A DNA stretch of 64,000 bases from Salticus scenicus (Eukaryota; Arthropoda; Arachnida; Araneae; Salticidae), in NCBI GenBank assembly GCA_963930645.1, contig OZ005650.1:231034688-231098687 (forward strand), read 5' to 3'. Positions 12,030 to 23,334 of this stretch are shown one piece after another. Position 1 is the first letter of the stretch, and every line of letters starts with the position of its first letter. The position numbers and the translations under genes were made by a program. The notes beneath the pieces were generated by a model, which was not told where the DNA came from, made no database searches, and saw only the letters and a list, made by a program, of their open reading frames with translations.

Positions 12030-15000
12030 TCTGGTGTGTCACTCACACGACTTTCTCTTACCCTGAAATTTAATACTATAAATACAGGTTGAGATTAAGA
12101 GGTAAGATAACGAGTACTGTCTTGTAAACCTATGTTAAACAATTCAAATTGGGCTTCGGAAGAGTTTTATATGATAATTAACTCTGTGTGACGGAGGCTA
12201 CGCCCCCCTCAACCCTCCGTTTCATTAATGCATCTACATTTATACAGAATTTAATTGTTATTAAAATTAAAAGTTTACTTAAAATTATACAGACAATTTT
12301 CACACGCAACATTCATTAAAACTTATCAATCTTGATCAAACTTTTCCAGCAAAAACTTATATTAACTTCAAAATACAACATTTGCATCTCCTAAAATTAT
12401 TCGTTTTTAAGTTACTCTAAGACAACGTTAAAAAACTTGACTATGGTAATCCGGAAGCCTCAAAACGTGTAAATATACAAAAAAATAAAGAAAAATCATG
12501 CAGTACGCATTGGTTAAAAACAGTTTCCAACTGTACGATATTGTTGTATCGAATAACTTTTAATATTCTTTGCTTATGTTATCGCACAACAGACAGAAGG
12601 ATTGAAAAACATACAGATAGACTAATTGATTTTAAAATTACTCTTAGGCATTTTGGAAAGGCTTAACGCAAAAGAAAATGCAGCCGTTAGATTATAATTA
12701 CAGCTTTTAATCTCTCTCAATATTTTACTGTAGTCCTGTAAATCTGAAAGTTAATCATATCATATTCTATCCAAAAATATATTTTAGAATATTAATAATA
12801 CATGTCAATGTTTTTATGATTTTTATAGTAGAAAGTTTTTTAAATATAACATTTAAAAAATTCTGTCCTAAAACGAAATACATTAACTTTTTTTTATTGT
12901 TGTTATTGTTGTCCCTGTAAACAAACTAGTTGCACAGGACCTATTAATGACATTTTAAATAGGGAACATTCCATAGGGAACTTGAGTGTAAAATTTTTTA
13001 AAAATTCTCAAAATATTCACGGATGATAGGAGCCGGAGACAAACAGATAAAAAGGTAGACAATCGGACAGACAGATGCACAAATTGAAATCATATTCCCA
13101 CTAAAATTATCAGAAAGTGTTAAAACGCTCATGTAAACAAAAGTACAATTCCAGCAAATTTTTATTAATAGCTCTTAATGTAACTGATTATTTTTGTGTG
13201 GCCCTGTAAATCTAATGCTAACCATACTATATTACATAGAAGGCACTCTTTTGTGCATACAAATAATATATTTCAATTGCATTAAGCTTTGTGGAAAATA
13301 AAATTATTAAAGTTTGGTTTATAAAAATAACTCTCATACAACACAATGCTTTGGAAGTGCCCCTGCACACAAACCAATTAGAAATGTACTCTATTTTACA
13401 TAGGAAACATCCGATAGGGAATTGAATAACATATTAAAATTTCATTAAAGTTTCTATAAATTAAAGGTATTAAAATATGGTTTATAGAAACTCCTCTCAC
13501 AGAACACAATGCTTTCGAATACTTTTGGGTGTCCCTGTACACAAACCAGAAGAGGTATTCATTCCATTTTCAATAGGGAACATCCGATAGTGAACTTGAA
13601 TAAAATATATCGGTTTAAAGAAATTCCATAAATATTTACGGGAATTAGAGCATAGAAAATCAGAAAAAGACAGACAGACGGACAGAAGAAAAGTCAGACA
13701 GATACACAAATTAAAATTATATTCACACTAAAAAAATGATAGAAAGTGTCAAAAACGCTTAATGTAAACGAAAGTACAATTCTAGCAATTTTTTATTAAT
13801 AGCTCTTAATATAACTGAATATTTTTGTGTCACTCTGTAAATCTAATGGTAACCATGCTATATTCTATACAAAACATTCTTTTGTGCATATAAATAACAT
13901 ATTTCAATTTCCTAAAACTTCATGGAAAGTAAAGTTATTAAAATTTGATTTATAGAAGTATCTCACAAAGAACGCAATGCTTTGGAGTACTTTTGAGAGT
14001 CCCTGTACATAAACAAGTGGTGGTATGTGATCTATTTTATATAGTAAACATCCAATAGAGACCTCGAATAGCATATTTCAATTTCATTAAGTTATGTGTA
14101 CAGTAAAGGTTTGAAAATATGATTTATAGAAATACCTCTCATAGAACACAATGCTTTGAATTACTTACGGGTATCCCTGTATACAAACCAGTAAAGGTAT
14201 AAACTCCATTTTCAATAGGGAACATCCGATAGTGAACTTGAATAACATATATCAGTTTCAAGAAATACCACAAATATTTACGGGAGATAGAGCGCGGACA
14301 GACAGACAGACAAACCGAAGTCATTAACGCATTTCAAACTTATTGGGAAGAATTAAAAATGTTAGAAAGTGTTAAAAACGCTTAATGTAAACGAAAGTAC
14401 AATTTTAGCAAATATTTATTAATAGCTCTTTATATAACTGAATATTTTTGTGTCACCCTGTAAATCTAATGATAACCATGCTATATTCTATGCAAAGCAT
14501 TTTCTGTTGTGCTTATAAATAACACATTTCAATTTCATAAATCTTCGTGCAAAGTAAAGTTCTTAAAATTTAGTTTATAGAAATAGCTCTCATAAAACAC
14601 AATGCTTTGGAATACTTTTGTGTATCCCTGTACACAAATCAGTGGTGGTATTTACTCCATTTTATACAGGAAACATCCGATAATGAACTTGTATAACATA
14701 TTTCAATTTCATTAAGATTTTTGTACAGTAAAAGTATGAAAATATGGTTTATAGAAATGCTTCTCACAGAACACAATGCTCTGAAATATTTTCGGTGGTC
14801 CCTGTACACAAACCAGTAGAGGTATAAACTCCATTTTCAATAGGAAACATTCGATAGTGAACTTGAATAACATATATCAGTTTCAAGAAATTCCATAAAT
14901 ATTTACGGGAGTTAGAGCGCGGAAACACAGACAAACAAACCGAAGCCGTTAACACTTTTCAACCTTGTTGGAAAGTGTTAAAAACATGCGATGAATATTT

Positions 15001-15773
15001 AGCTTAAAGCATACATTATTTACCATATCTCGATGAGGAATTTATTTCAATTTCCGAACAGCTTTCCTGGAAATGGTAAAATATTATTAGTATAGCACAT
15101 CCACTAACAACAAATAACTAGTGTGTTATGGCCACCACACGAATTTTTTCTATATTTTCCAATACAAAAAAAGTTGAATTTATTCTCAATATTACATTTT
15201 AAAAAAAATGTTAAAAATGAAAAAAATTTATAACTTTATTTCAAATTATAGCAGATCGATGGTTCAACCATTCGTTTTAAAGGTATTGGCGAGCTCTTTT
15301 GAAAGATACTCATCATGAAAATTTACTCCCCTCAAGGGGGACCCCCCGGGGGGGCGAGGCTCTTACATACACAAAAAAATTCCCAGTTGAGTATCTCTAT
15401 TGCAAAAAATATATATTCGTTTCATTTTGTTTAGTGCAGTCTATAGATGTTAAACTCTACTTACCTGCAATTTCCCCAATAGACATAATGTATTTGAATA
15501 CTTTTGAGTGTCCCTGTACACGAACCACCCGCTTCATCTCAATGAAAAACTTAGTGTAGAATCCCTATATGATACACATTTAGCATACCGAGTTTGGAAT
15601 TTCTGCTACTATTTGTTCTTGAGATATGCTGATAACAGACACACAGACCATTCGCTAAAAACATAATTTTCGTGTTCAGGAGACCTCAGAACATGTAAAT
15701 ATAACAAAAACTCGCGTTCGAAAATTTGACCCTAAAACAATACTTTCTCGACCCTATGGGTAAGAGAAAGTAG
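12030..15773 (+). mobile_element. Large hairpin-ended repeat element containing a tandem array
   Basis: It starts TCTGGTGTGTCACTCACACG followed by CGACTTTCTCTTACC (12049-12062). It ends ACTTTCTCGACCC...GGGTAAGAGAAAGTAG (to 15774), so the ends are inverted copies. A second start motif (TAGTGTGTTATGGCCACCAC near 15119) suggests two nested or overlapping members sharing one tail. No protein is encoded; short frames here are repeat translations. Confidence 0.55.
12950..15000 (+). repeat. Tandem array of ~620-bp higher-order units
   Basis: The block GAAAGTGTTAAAAACGCT...CTGTAAATCTAATG starts near 13110, 13740 and 14355, a spacing of 630 and 615 bp. Each unit also holds two ACACAATGCTTTGGAATAC-type copies ending in CCCTGTACACAAACC (near 13345/13507, 13975/14147 and 14600/14775) and a GACAGACAGAC tract. 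Each unit is thus built of about three ~200-bp subunits. Confidence 0.75.
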
Positions 15774-15953
15774 AAACTGAGTAGCAAAAAATTCTCAGCA
15801 ATGAAAATAAAAGGAATTTTTGCTATTATATGAAAAGAACAGTACTATAAGAATAAACATTTACTATATATATTTATATATATATATATATGTGTGTGTG
15901 TAAGAAAAAATATAAGTTACATTTTTCACCAAAATATCGTGCTGTATTCGCAG

Positions 15954-16768
15954 TAGAAGTCTGCACGGGCCGGGCTTACGGGCCCTCGGGCCGGGTTCGG
16001 GCCGAATTTTTGAATTTGCTCTCTGGCCGGGCCGGGCTCGAACTAAAAAAAATTTTCAGGCTCGGGCCGGGCCGGGTTCGGGCTCATTTTTTTGTGTATA
16101 TTTGGGCCGGGCTGGGCCTGAATGAAATTTTCTCTGGGCCGTGTCGGCCCGAATCTTTTTCTGGTTTCCTCGTTAATCAACGAAAAAGGAAAATTAAAAG
16201 ATATTTCTTCAGTCATTTATTTTACATAATTTTACAGGCTTTTACATCACATAAAGTTCTATTTTGTTAAAAAGTGTCTGTAACTTCAATTTAATTGTGG
16301 TTGGATTAACATTAAAGTTTTGTTTACCGGAGAACATGAAAGATTCGGATACATTACGGAATATACGAGGAAATGGTTGAAAGTGCATTTTTAAAAGTAT
16401 TAACCATTTGAAATACCTTCCTTTATTGTTTGATGAATGCAAATATTTTCGATTTGACTTTGTCTTTGTGCCTTGCCTATAATAATGAATTTCTGTTTAT
16501 ATATAATAATCTTGTAAAAGTTCAGCAGTTTTGTTAAAGAACGTACTATTGTTTGGTTATATAGAACCTCTGCAAAACACATACCAAAAATTTTTTTCAT
16601 AGAAAAGCATTCTTTTTTTTTTTTTTTTTTTTACATTTTTTTTATTCGGGCCAGGCCGGGTCGGGCCTGATTTTATCGTTTTTTGGCCGGGCTGGGCCGG
16701 GCCATACACCGTTAAAAAATAAACGGGCCGGGCCCGGGCCTCGAAATTCCGGCCCGTGCAGACCTCTA
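15954..16768. mobile_element. Non-autonomous hAT element with GC-rich subterminal repeats
   Basis: The target duplication ATTCGCAG is perfect on both sides (15946-15953 and 16769-16776). The ends TAGAAGTCTGCACGGGCCGG and its inverted partner at 16749-16768 (one or two differences) are good inverted repeats. Many GGGCCGGGC units lie inside both ends (15967-16150 and 16645-16745). The 815-bp body has no transposase. An 8-bp duplication and such ends point to hAT. Confidence 0.88.
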
Positions 16769-16776
16769 ATTCGCAG

Positions 16777-17994
16777 TATCCTCTCACATTTTAAACTGAA
16801 TCACCTGGACAGATGACGCCATATCATCGAATACGAGAGATTGCTTTTTTTAAGAGAATTTCCAATGCACAACATCTGAAGATTATTCTAATGAATGAGG
16901 CCGTCATATTGAGCATTTATAGCGCTAGTTACGTTGTTAAATGTACTGCCCCACTGTAAAAAAAAAAAAAAAATTAAAAGGTCACTTGATGAAGAAATTT
17001 TAAACCAATTTGCTAATAAATCTTTTGTTACCTAAAAAAAATCCCATTTCTTTCTGCGCATTTCAACGAAAGATGCCTAGTGCTATGGTCAATACTTTTT
17101 GAATAATTTAGTTTTATTTATTTATTTTATTTATTTATTTTTATTTATTTATTTATTTACTTTTTTTTTTTCCTGTGACTTTTGGATCACCTGGTATACA
17201 TTTTATTGTCTTCCAATACATTTTTATCTGTTTTCATGCCTTCTCTTTTGTTCTATAACTATAGAAACAATCATTTTTTCCTATTATTTCGGTTGATTTT
17301 TATAGGTGTGGTAGAATATCTATTATTTTACATATCAATGTTTGGTATTGACTATATTTAACAACATACTAATTAAAATTATTTTTAAACATGACAATGT
17401 ATTATTTCCTGCTCCCGTGTTTCCTGCAAGACATTCATTGTTATTAAACATAGAAGTAAATAGACAGGAAATAATAATTACTTCCGAACTTTTGTAATTT
17501 TTGTTTTTTAAAAAATCAATCATTCAATAATTGATATGTTCTGGGTGTAATAAGGTAGGTAATAGAGTCACGACCGTCTGTGATTTTTCATGCACGCTAA
17601 TTATCTATTCATAAATAGTTTCTCTTTCACCTTCGAAGTAATAGAAGCAAATTAAATTTATAACATTGTATTTGTGAATTAATATCAGTTATCAAAAATT
17701 TTACAAATCATACTTTTATAAATGTTAATAATTATAAGCACTTAAAAATATATAAATTTTCATTTTTCATTAATTCGTATATGTATATTAGAAATATAAA
17801 ATGTTTTACTAATTTAGTCATCAATTAGATTAATAATATGATTGTTTATGTGTATTACATCGGATGTCATTTGAAATTTCCAATACAAATTCATTTGTAA
17901 AACTTGTATTAAACAGATTTTTTTTTAATCATGTGTATGTGTGTATATGCGTCGTTGTTGAAAAAAAAAAATCCGGAATTTATATTTAAAAAAA
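16777..17994. other. Unassigned AT-rich DNA
   Basis: Poly-A near 16960, TTTAT repeats (17110-17160) and a poly-T run. No credible coding frame or element termini. Confidence 0.6.
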
Positions 17995-18275
17995 TCTGAA
18001 GTGACTCCACTCGACTTTCCGAACATTAAATAATTGACTGTTGTATAAAGAAATGAAAGTAAGACAAGCCATTAATTAAATAAACAAAAGTGAAATTATA
18101 ATAGAGTGCTTAAATATTTTTCCCATTGTTTAATTTCACGCTATTGCACTTCAAATAATTCTAGTCCATATATCACAATTATAAAGAATTTTTCGTTGTG
18201 TCCTTGTAAACATTTATAATGGCTAGTTTCACCAAAATTTGGTACTTTGAAGTTCGTACTAGTTTGCCACTTAAA
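17995..18275 (+). repeat. 5' fragment of the TCTGG-type repeat family
   Basis: TCTGAAGTGACTCCACTCGACTTTCCGAACATT matches the 5' end of the element at 2984 almost base for base (two adjoining pieces). It is followed by AAAGAATTTTTCGTTGTGTCC and a TGGCTAGTTTCACC unit. The tail is missing here. Confidence 0.65.
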
Positions 18276-19377
18276 AATCTGATCAAGACTGGCAAGTTTA
18301 AAAGCAATTTAATAACAGCCTTCATTTGTCTTTTTTTAATAATTGTAGGCACTATAATTGAACAAGGGGTTTAGGGAGCAGTAATAGAATTATATTATCA
18401 AATAAAACTATTCTTAAACTTATTTTAGAATTAACTTATTAATTAGAATCAAACTTATTTTAACTCATTTTATTATTCCTAAACTTATTTTAAGTTGTGT
18501 GAGTAATACACCAGATTATTTGTAATAAAAAAAAGTTTCAGCTAGATGACGCTCAAAATGTATAGTTTTTATGATATTGTTTACACGTCTTTTTGAAGTT
18601 GTATTTTGATTGTAAGATGCAAACAAAAGCCTAGAGGATATTATATCTATTGCCCCTATTTTTATTTATTTGCTTATTTTCTCATTTTTTGCTGCATTCT
18701 TCATCTCTGCATCTCTTCCATTTCTTCGTTTTATTTTGACATTTTCCAACAAAGTTAAAAAAAAAAAAAAAAGGTTATAACTGCGGTTTGTCTGTTTGTC
18801 TATTCTTCCGTCTGTCCACGCTCTGATTTCCGCAAATACACTTAGAATATTTTGCAACTGATGTACGTCATAATCTCTAGAAAAGAGTACGAAATGCACT
18901 AATAGTTCTTGTAATGATACTTTAAAAAAAATTATATATGTTGCATCTATGAGAAATATTGCTTAAAAATTAATTTAAAATCTTTATACAACACAAGACA
19001 TAACGAAATTCGTATATATTATTCATCTGCTCAAAAATATGTTTCTATGGAATATGGTATGATTAATATTAAGATTTATAGAGCAATACAAAAATAATTA
19101 GGAAATATAATTGCTCAAGGTTTTCAGCTGTACAATGCGTTTTTGACTTTAAAATAAATTTTAACAAATATGTTTATGACTTTGAATTTTTTATCTAGCT
19201 ACCTGTCTGTCTGTCACTACTCTAATTTCCATAAATGTTTTTAGAATGCCTTTAAACTGATATATGTTATAGAAATTCACTGTGTTATCTTCACTATTGA
19301 AAACGGTATAAATAATACTACTAGTTTCTCTACCGGAACTCATGAAAAAATTCCAAATCATCACGGTGTACGAGAGA
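18276..19377. other. Unassigned AT-rich DNA
   Basis: It contains a CTGTCTGTC-type tract (18785-18815 and 19200-19215) and weak copies of the dispersed repeat in reverse orientation. No gene was seen. Confidence 0.5.
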
Positions 19378-19956
19378 TACAGCGTATCCGAAATTAAACA
19401 ACCCTGTTTGAAAGTTGTCTAAAGAAAGACGAAACTATTGTTGAGAAATTCAGGAAATTTCATATAGGACATAATGAAGGTATGGGAATTTGTTTGAACT
19501 ATTGAAAAAAACTAGTTCAAATATTCGACACCAGGGGCTTTTTTAATGAATTACACATTTAGCCTATATTTATGATAGTTTACAAATTTTATTGCAACAA
19601 GACATCTTCAATATGACGGCCATCAGTGTCAGCTACCATCTGGAATCGTAAGGTAGCATGTTCCACAGCTGATCGCAGTGTATTCGAAGAAATGTCATAA
19701 ACATGTTATGAAATGCTGTCTTGAAGATCAGGTAAAGTTCTTGGATTATCCCGACTTATCAGAATTTTCAGACTATTCAAAACCAAAAGTCGCATGAACT
19801 GAGGTCTGGGTACTGGGGAGCCCACGGACCAAGAAGTGTATAATTTATTTAAAATCGCCCCTGGTGGCGAAAACACAAAAATTTATAACCTTCTCAATAA
19901 TAGTTTCGTCTGTACATAATTTTAAAATAGGGTCGTTTAATTTCGGACGCCCTGTA
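19378..19956 (-). mobile_element. Internally deleted Tc1/mariner-superfamily element
   Basis: TA-flanked inverted ends: TACAGCGTATCCGAAATTAA on the left and the reverse complement of TACAGGGCGTCCGAAATTAA on the right. They extend about 65 bp with matching GACGAAACTATT. The minus strand between ~19830 and 19530 carries transposase C-terminal remains, including YPDLSSCDFWF with the third catalytic Asp. The first two catalytic residues and the DNA-binding part are deleted. Confidence 0.8.
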
Positions 19957-20425
19957 TTTTTTAAAGCATATTTTAATATCTACATACTGCGCACAACAAA
20001 ACGAAAATAAAATACATTATTCAACTACGCAAAAACATGCTTTTTTTTGTGTGTGTGTGTGTGTGACATGATGATTAATGATTAGTTTAAAGGGCCCCAC
20101 AAAGTTGATCGAATACACTATGAAATCTATGTTGAAACTGCTTAATGTAAATTTTCAATGTTATGAGGATATTTTTTAACTATACACTATAGAGTACTTA
20201 ATATACAAATGTTGGCCAATACTCAGGACTAAAAAAAAAGTAATATATTTTATGTTTTCTCTTAAAGAGCAAAACTGTAAAGATATATCTTATTCTTCCT
20301 CCATAGTTAAATATAATATATATTTTTGTATATTTTTGTAATTTTTATTTTGTATTATATATATATATATATATATAGTATATGATATTTTTGTATATTT
20401 TTGTACATTTGTAAAATTTAGCATA
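19957..20425. other. Unassigned AT-rich DNA
   Basis: It contains TG (about 20047-20063) and TA (about 20357-20377) microsatellites. No gene was seen. Confidence 0.6.
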
Positions 20426-20427
20426 AA

Positions 20428-21050
20428 TAGTTTTGTCCTGCAATGATTATTAAAGGAGATGCATGAGTGTAAAATCCACATTTCAAAATTCAAAAAATCC
20501 ATGCGTCTCCTTTAATAATTATCGCTCAACAAACCCATTTATATCAAATTTATTATCTTGACGAGAAATTTCCAGGGATGTATCACAAGACTTACCTACT
20601 AATTTGAAATTTTGACCTCACTAGTGGTCCCCTGAGACAAACTTTTTTCACCAAAAAGTGTCCCCTCGAATTCATTGGTCACGAATTTCGCCATTTTTCA
20701 AATTCCGACACATTTTCGAGATAAGAGGGAGGGGGTGTGAGACATTTTCCAGTTTTGAAAAGTGAATTTAATAATCATGTAACTGCTTTAATAATCATCG
20801 CAGGACAAAACTTTTTATATAAAATTCATTGTTTTGAAGAGACGTTTTCAGGGATGTATCACAAGATATACCTACATACCTTCCTATTTGAAATTTTAAA
20901 ATTGCCCTAGTTAGCTGCCCCCTAGCCTCCCCGGTCCCAAAATTTCTTCACCAAAAGATGTTCTCCTCTGATACATTGAACACATGTTTCGCCATTTTTC
21001 AAAATTCTGACTCATTTTAAAGATAGAAAGGATGTGGGACTCTTGGTGGA
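20428..21050 (+). repeat. Tandem duplication of ~285 bp with inverted leader
   Basis: The block CCAGGGATGTATCACAAGA...CGCCATTTTTCAAA occurs at ~20571-20700 and again at ~20850-21002. The junction AATAATCATCGCAGGACAAAACTTTT at ~20790 also matches, in direct and inverted form, the start TAGTTTTGTCCTGCAATGATTATT (20429). An inner inverted pair GGAGATGCATG/CATGCGTCTCC flanks 20456-20510. Confidence 0.65.
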
Positions 21051-21447
21051 ACCTATACATATATATGAATATAGCACAAGCCAACAGCTATTAAACAATA
21101 CATAGGATTATTCAAAAATAGTTTTAAAAAAAAATAGCTTTGTCTTTAAAAGTGAAGCTATAAAGATAGTTTTTGTGAGGTTTCGTGATATTATTGCTTT
21201 TATACAATATAATTCTACGTAACTAATAACTTTACTTATTTTAAGAGTAAAGCTATAAAGATCCTTTTTGAAATTTTCTTTTAAAAAAAAATTATGTTTA
21301 TGTATAGACCTGCAATTTAAAATAATGTACAAAAGTACATATAATCAGTCTATATATTTTAAATGCAAAGCCAATTTTTGAGTATATATGCACCAAATTG
21401 AGCTTCTGTACCACAATTAATATCAACTGGCCGTAATTAATCAAAAT

Positions 21448-21478
<31 letters not shown>

Positions 21479-22500
21479 CATTTCTTAGATGTGTAACTGT
21501 TTATTTTAAGAACTGATACAACGATTTCTCTAATAAATAAGCTAAACGAGACGTTGATTGTTGATTTCTTTATTTAAAAGATTCGTACATCGTGCTTTGC
21601 CGAGCACAGTTATATGTAAAACAAATTTGGCAATTTAAATATTAATAAAAACTTTTAGGCTTGTTTCCTTGAGATCAGGATCTGACTATAGCATGGGACT
21701 CTGGCGCCTATTTTCACCAAATTTCTAAGGGGCATACAATTTTTACTTATAGTTAAAATTATCTTCTTCAAACCTCTCAGCAATTTTTTTTTTTAATTAT
21801 TATTATTATTAAACTTATCTGTGCTTCACTTAAAACATTCAAATTTTAAAACAAAATATGTCTTTAGTCTCACTAAAGTAATTTTATGTATCTTAACTGT
21901 AAAAAGCAGAAAAGTTGATCTTTCGGCTAAGTACTTTTTTTTTTCCTTTGTCCCATTTGCCTTTTTGAAAGTTGTGCAAATTTATAGAAAAAAAACTAAA
22001 AAAAAAAAAAAATCATTTTTGCATATATATTTTTTTTTTTTTTTTTAATGTATATCGATAGACTGACTGTATTTTCTCTTTTCTTTTTTAGACTTGGAAG
22101 GAGGGGGCGAAACTCCCACATTCTGAGGGTCATAAAAATTTGAAAGTTCCCTGGGCACAAAAAAAATTGCTAGTTGGGCCTTGCTTGAGATATTGACTAT
22201 TTTACAAACTTTGAGCAGTGTAATCAATATTTTAAATTATACAGAATTGTAATGAGCTATTTAATAAGCTACTTCATTTATTATATTAATGCAAATTTCT
22301 ATCCGACTACTTAAAAGAAACATGATTTTGTAACAAAGGTTGCAGAAAATTACATTCCGATGTCTCATAATATATACATTGTTGATTACCACCCGAGAAA
22401 ATCTCAAGCGCGTTTTGCGGCTAATGCTTCCGACTATTTGGATAATCCCTTGTTCTCTTTTTCATATGATTACTCTCACTCCAAGTAGGTATTCAGAACA
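21051..22500. other. Unassigned AT-rich DNA upstream of the host gene
   Basis: Poly-T runs (21452-21478, 22030-22046) and AT-rich sequence. Frames here are low-complexity. 22300-22500 may hold distal promoter elements, but I could not identify any. Confidence 0.5.
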
Positions 22501-22514
22501 CAATAAAATCAAAT

Positions 22515-22549
22515 CACGTGGACCCAATTCAACACAGAAAAACCACGTG
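22515..22549. promoter_or_regulatory. Pair of CACGTG E-boxes in opposite orientation
   Basis: TCACGTGG (core 22515-22520) and CCACGTGA (core 22544-22549) form an inverted pair with centres 29 bp apart. They lie about 100 and 70 bp upstream of the predicted start. CACGTG is bound by bHLH factors such as Max, MITF/TFE, USF or Clock/Cycle types. An AACGTCAG, resembling a CRE half-site, follows at about 22555-22562. Which factor acts is unknown. Confidence 0.45.
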
Positions 22550-22584
22550 AACCTAACGTCAGATTTACGGAAGACTGGGTCACT

Positions 22585-22620
22585 TATTTAAGAGGCTGGG
22601 CCACCGGCTAGACCAGTATT
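22585..22620 (+). promoter_or_regulatory. TATA-type core promoter with initiator
   Basis: TATTTAAG lies at 22585-22592, and 30 bp from its first T comes the initiator-like CCAGTATT with its A at 22615. This is the standard TATA-to-start spacing. It sits ~146 bp upstream of the exon 1 ATG, so the predicted 5' leader is unspliced and short. The start site is a prediction from spacing only. Confidence 0.62.
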
Positions 22621-22760
22621 CAAGCCATACCTCTGAAAAGGTCAGGAGGAAAAAAAGGGTTTTTTATTGTCAGGTGTATTTTCTTTGGATAATATAAACA
22701 TCGTGATTTGAAAGAGACTATTCTAGAACTTTATTTTGGTGCTAAAAAAAAAGTGACGCC

Positions 22761-22778
22761 ATGGCGAAAAGGATACTT
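22761..22778 (+). CDS. Coding exon 1 (start of signal peptide)
   Basis: Six codons, MAKRIL, directly followed by the donor GTAAGT at 22779. The context is GACGCCATGG, a good start context. The hydrophobic run continues in frame in exon 2 to give a textbook signal peptide. That continuity is the main reason for linking this tiny exon across 8.5 kb. It is too short for ORF callers and could be missed by annotation pipelines. Confidence 0.78.
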
Positions 22779-23295
22779 GTAAGTTTTTATTTATATTTTT
22801 ATGATTTTTATTTACTTTAATTGATAAGTTTGTTACTCATCAAAATAGAATCATTTTTAATTTTTTTTTTTTTTTTTTTTTTTTTTCTTAATTTTTTGCT
22901 CTTTAAACTGATTTAATTCTTATATAACTCTTATAACTCTTCTTCTTTAACTCTTATTTTAAATTTGCACAAAATCGATATAATTAGATCTACATAACGT
23001 GAATTTGCTTTACTAGAAATATCAGAGGAATCAACCTTTTACAAAATGTTTTTCAACTTTTGAAACATTTTTGCCAATTTCAAGCATTTGCTATCAAACA
23101 TTTTTACCTTATTGTTCAATTCGCTTGCATCAGTCATAGCAAAATTTATGTGCTGCATATACTGGAATTATTAGCAAAAAGAATACTATTTTAAGTTAAA
23201 CCAATTTCATAAATATCAAATTTAATAAATTTAATAAGACGCGTAAACTTTTTGCCATACTATAATTCTGCGTAAATAAACATAAACATATAATC

Positions 23296-23334
<39 letters not shown>

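Noticed and set aside
13497..14955. Three similar minus-strand small proteins (CLSVCPRSNSRKYLWNF type)
   Set aside because: They are translations of the same tandem repeat unit; no start, splice or domain support.
12950..15000. CRISPR-like array
   Set aside because: The repeats are ~200 and ~620 bp with no spacers, and the DNA is eukaryotic.
15890..16270. 126-residue Gly/Arg-rich frame
   Set aside because: Produced by GGGCCGGGC subterminal repeats of the hAT element, not a protein.
22340..22591. 83-residue frame upstream of the host gene
   Set aside because: It overlaps the E-boxes and TATA box, with no domain or splice support; best explained as promoter sequence.
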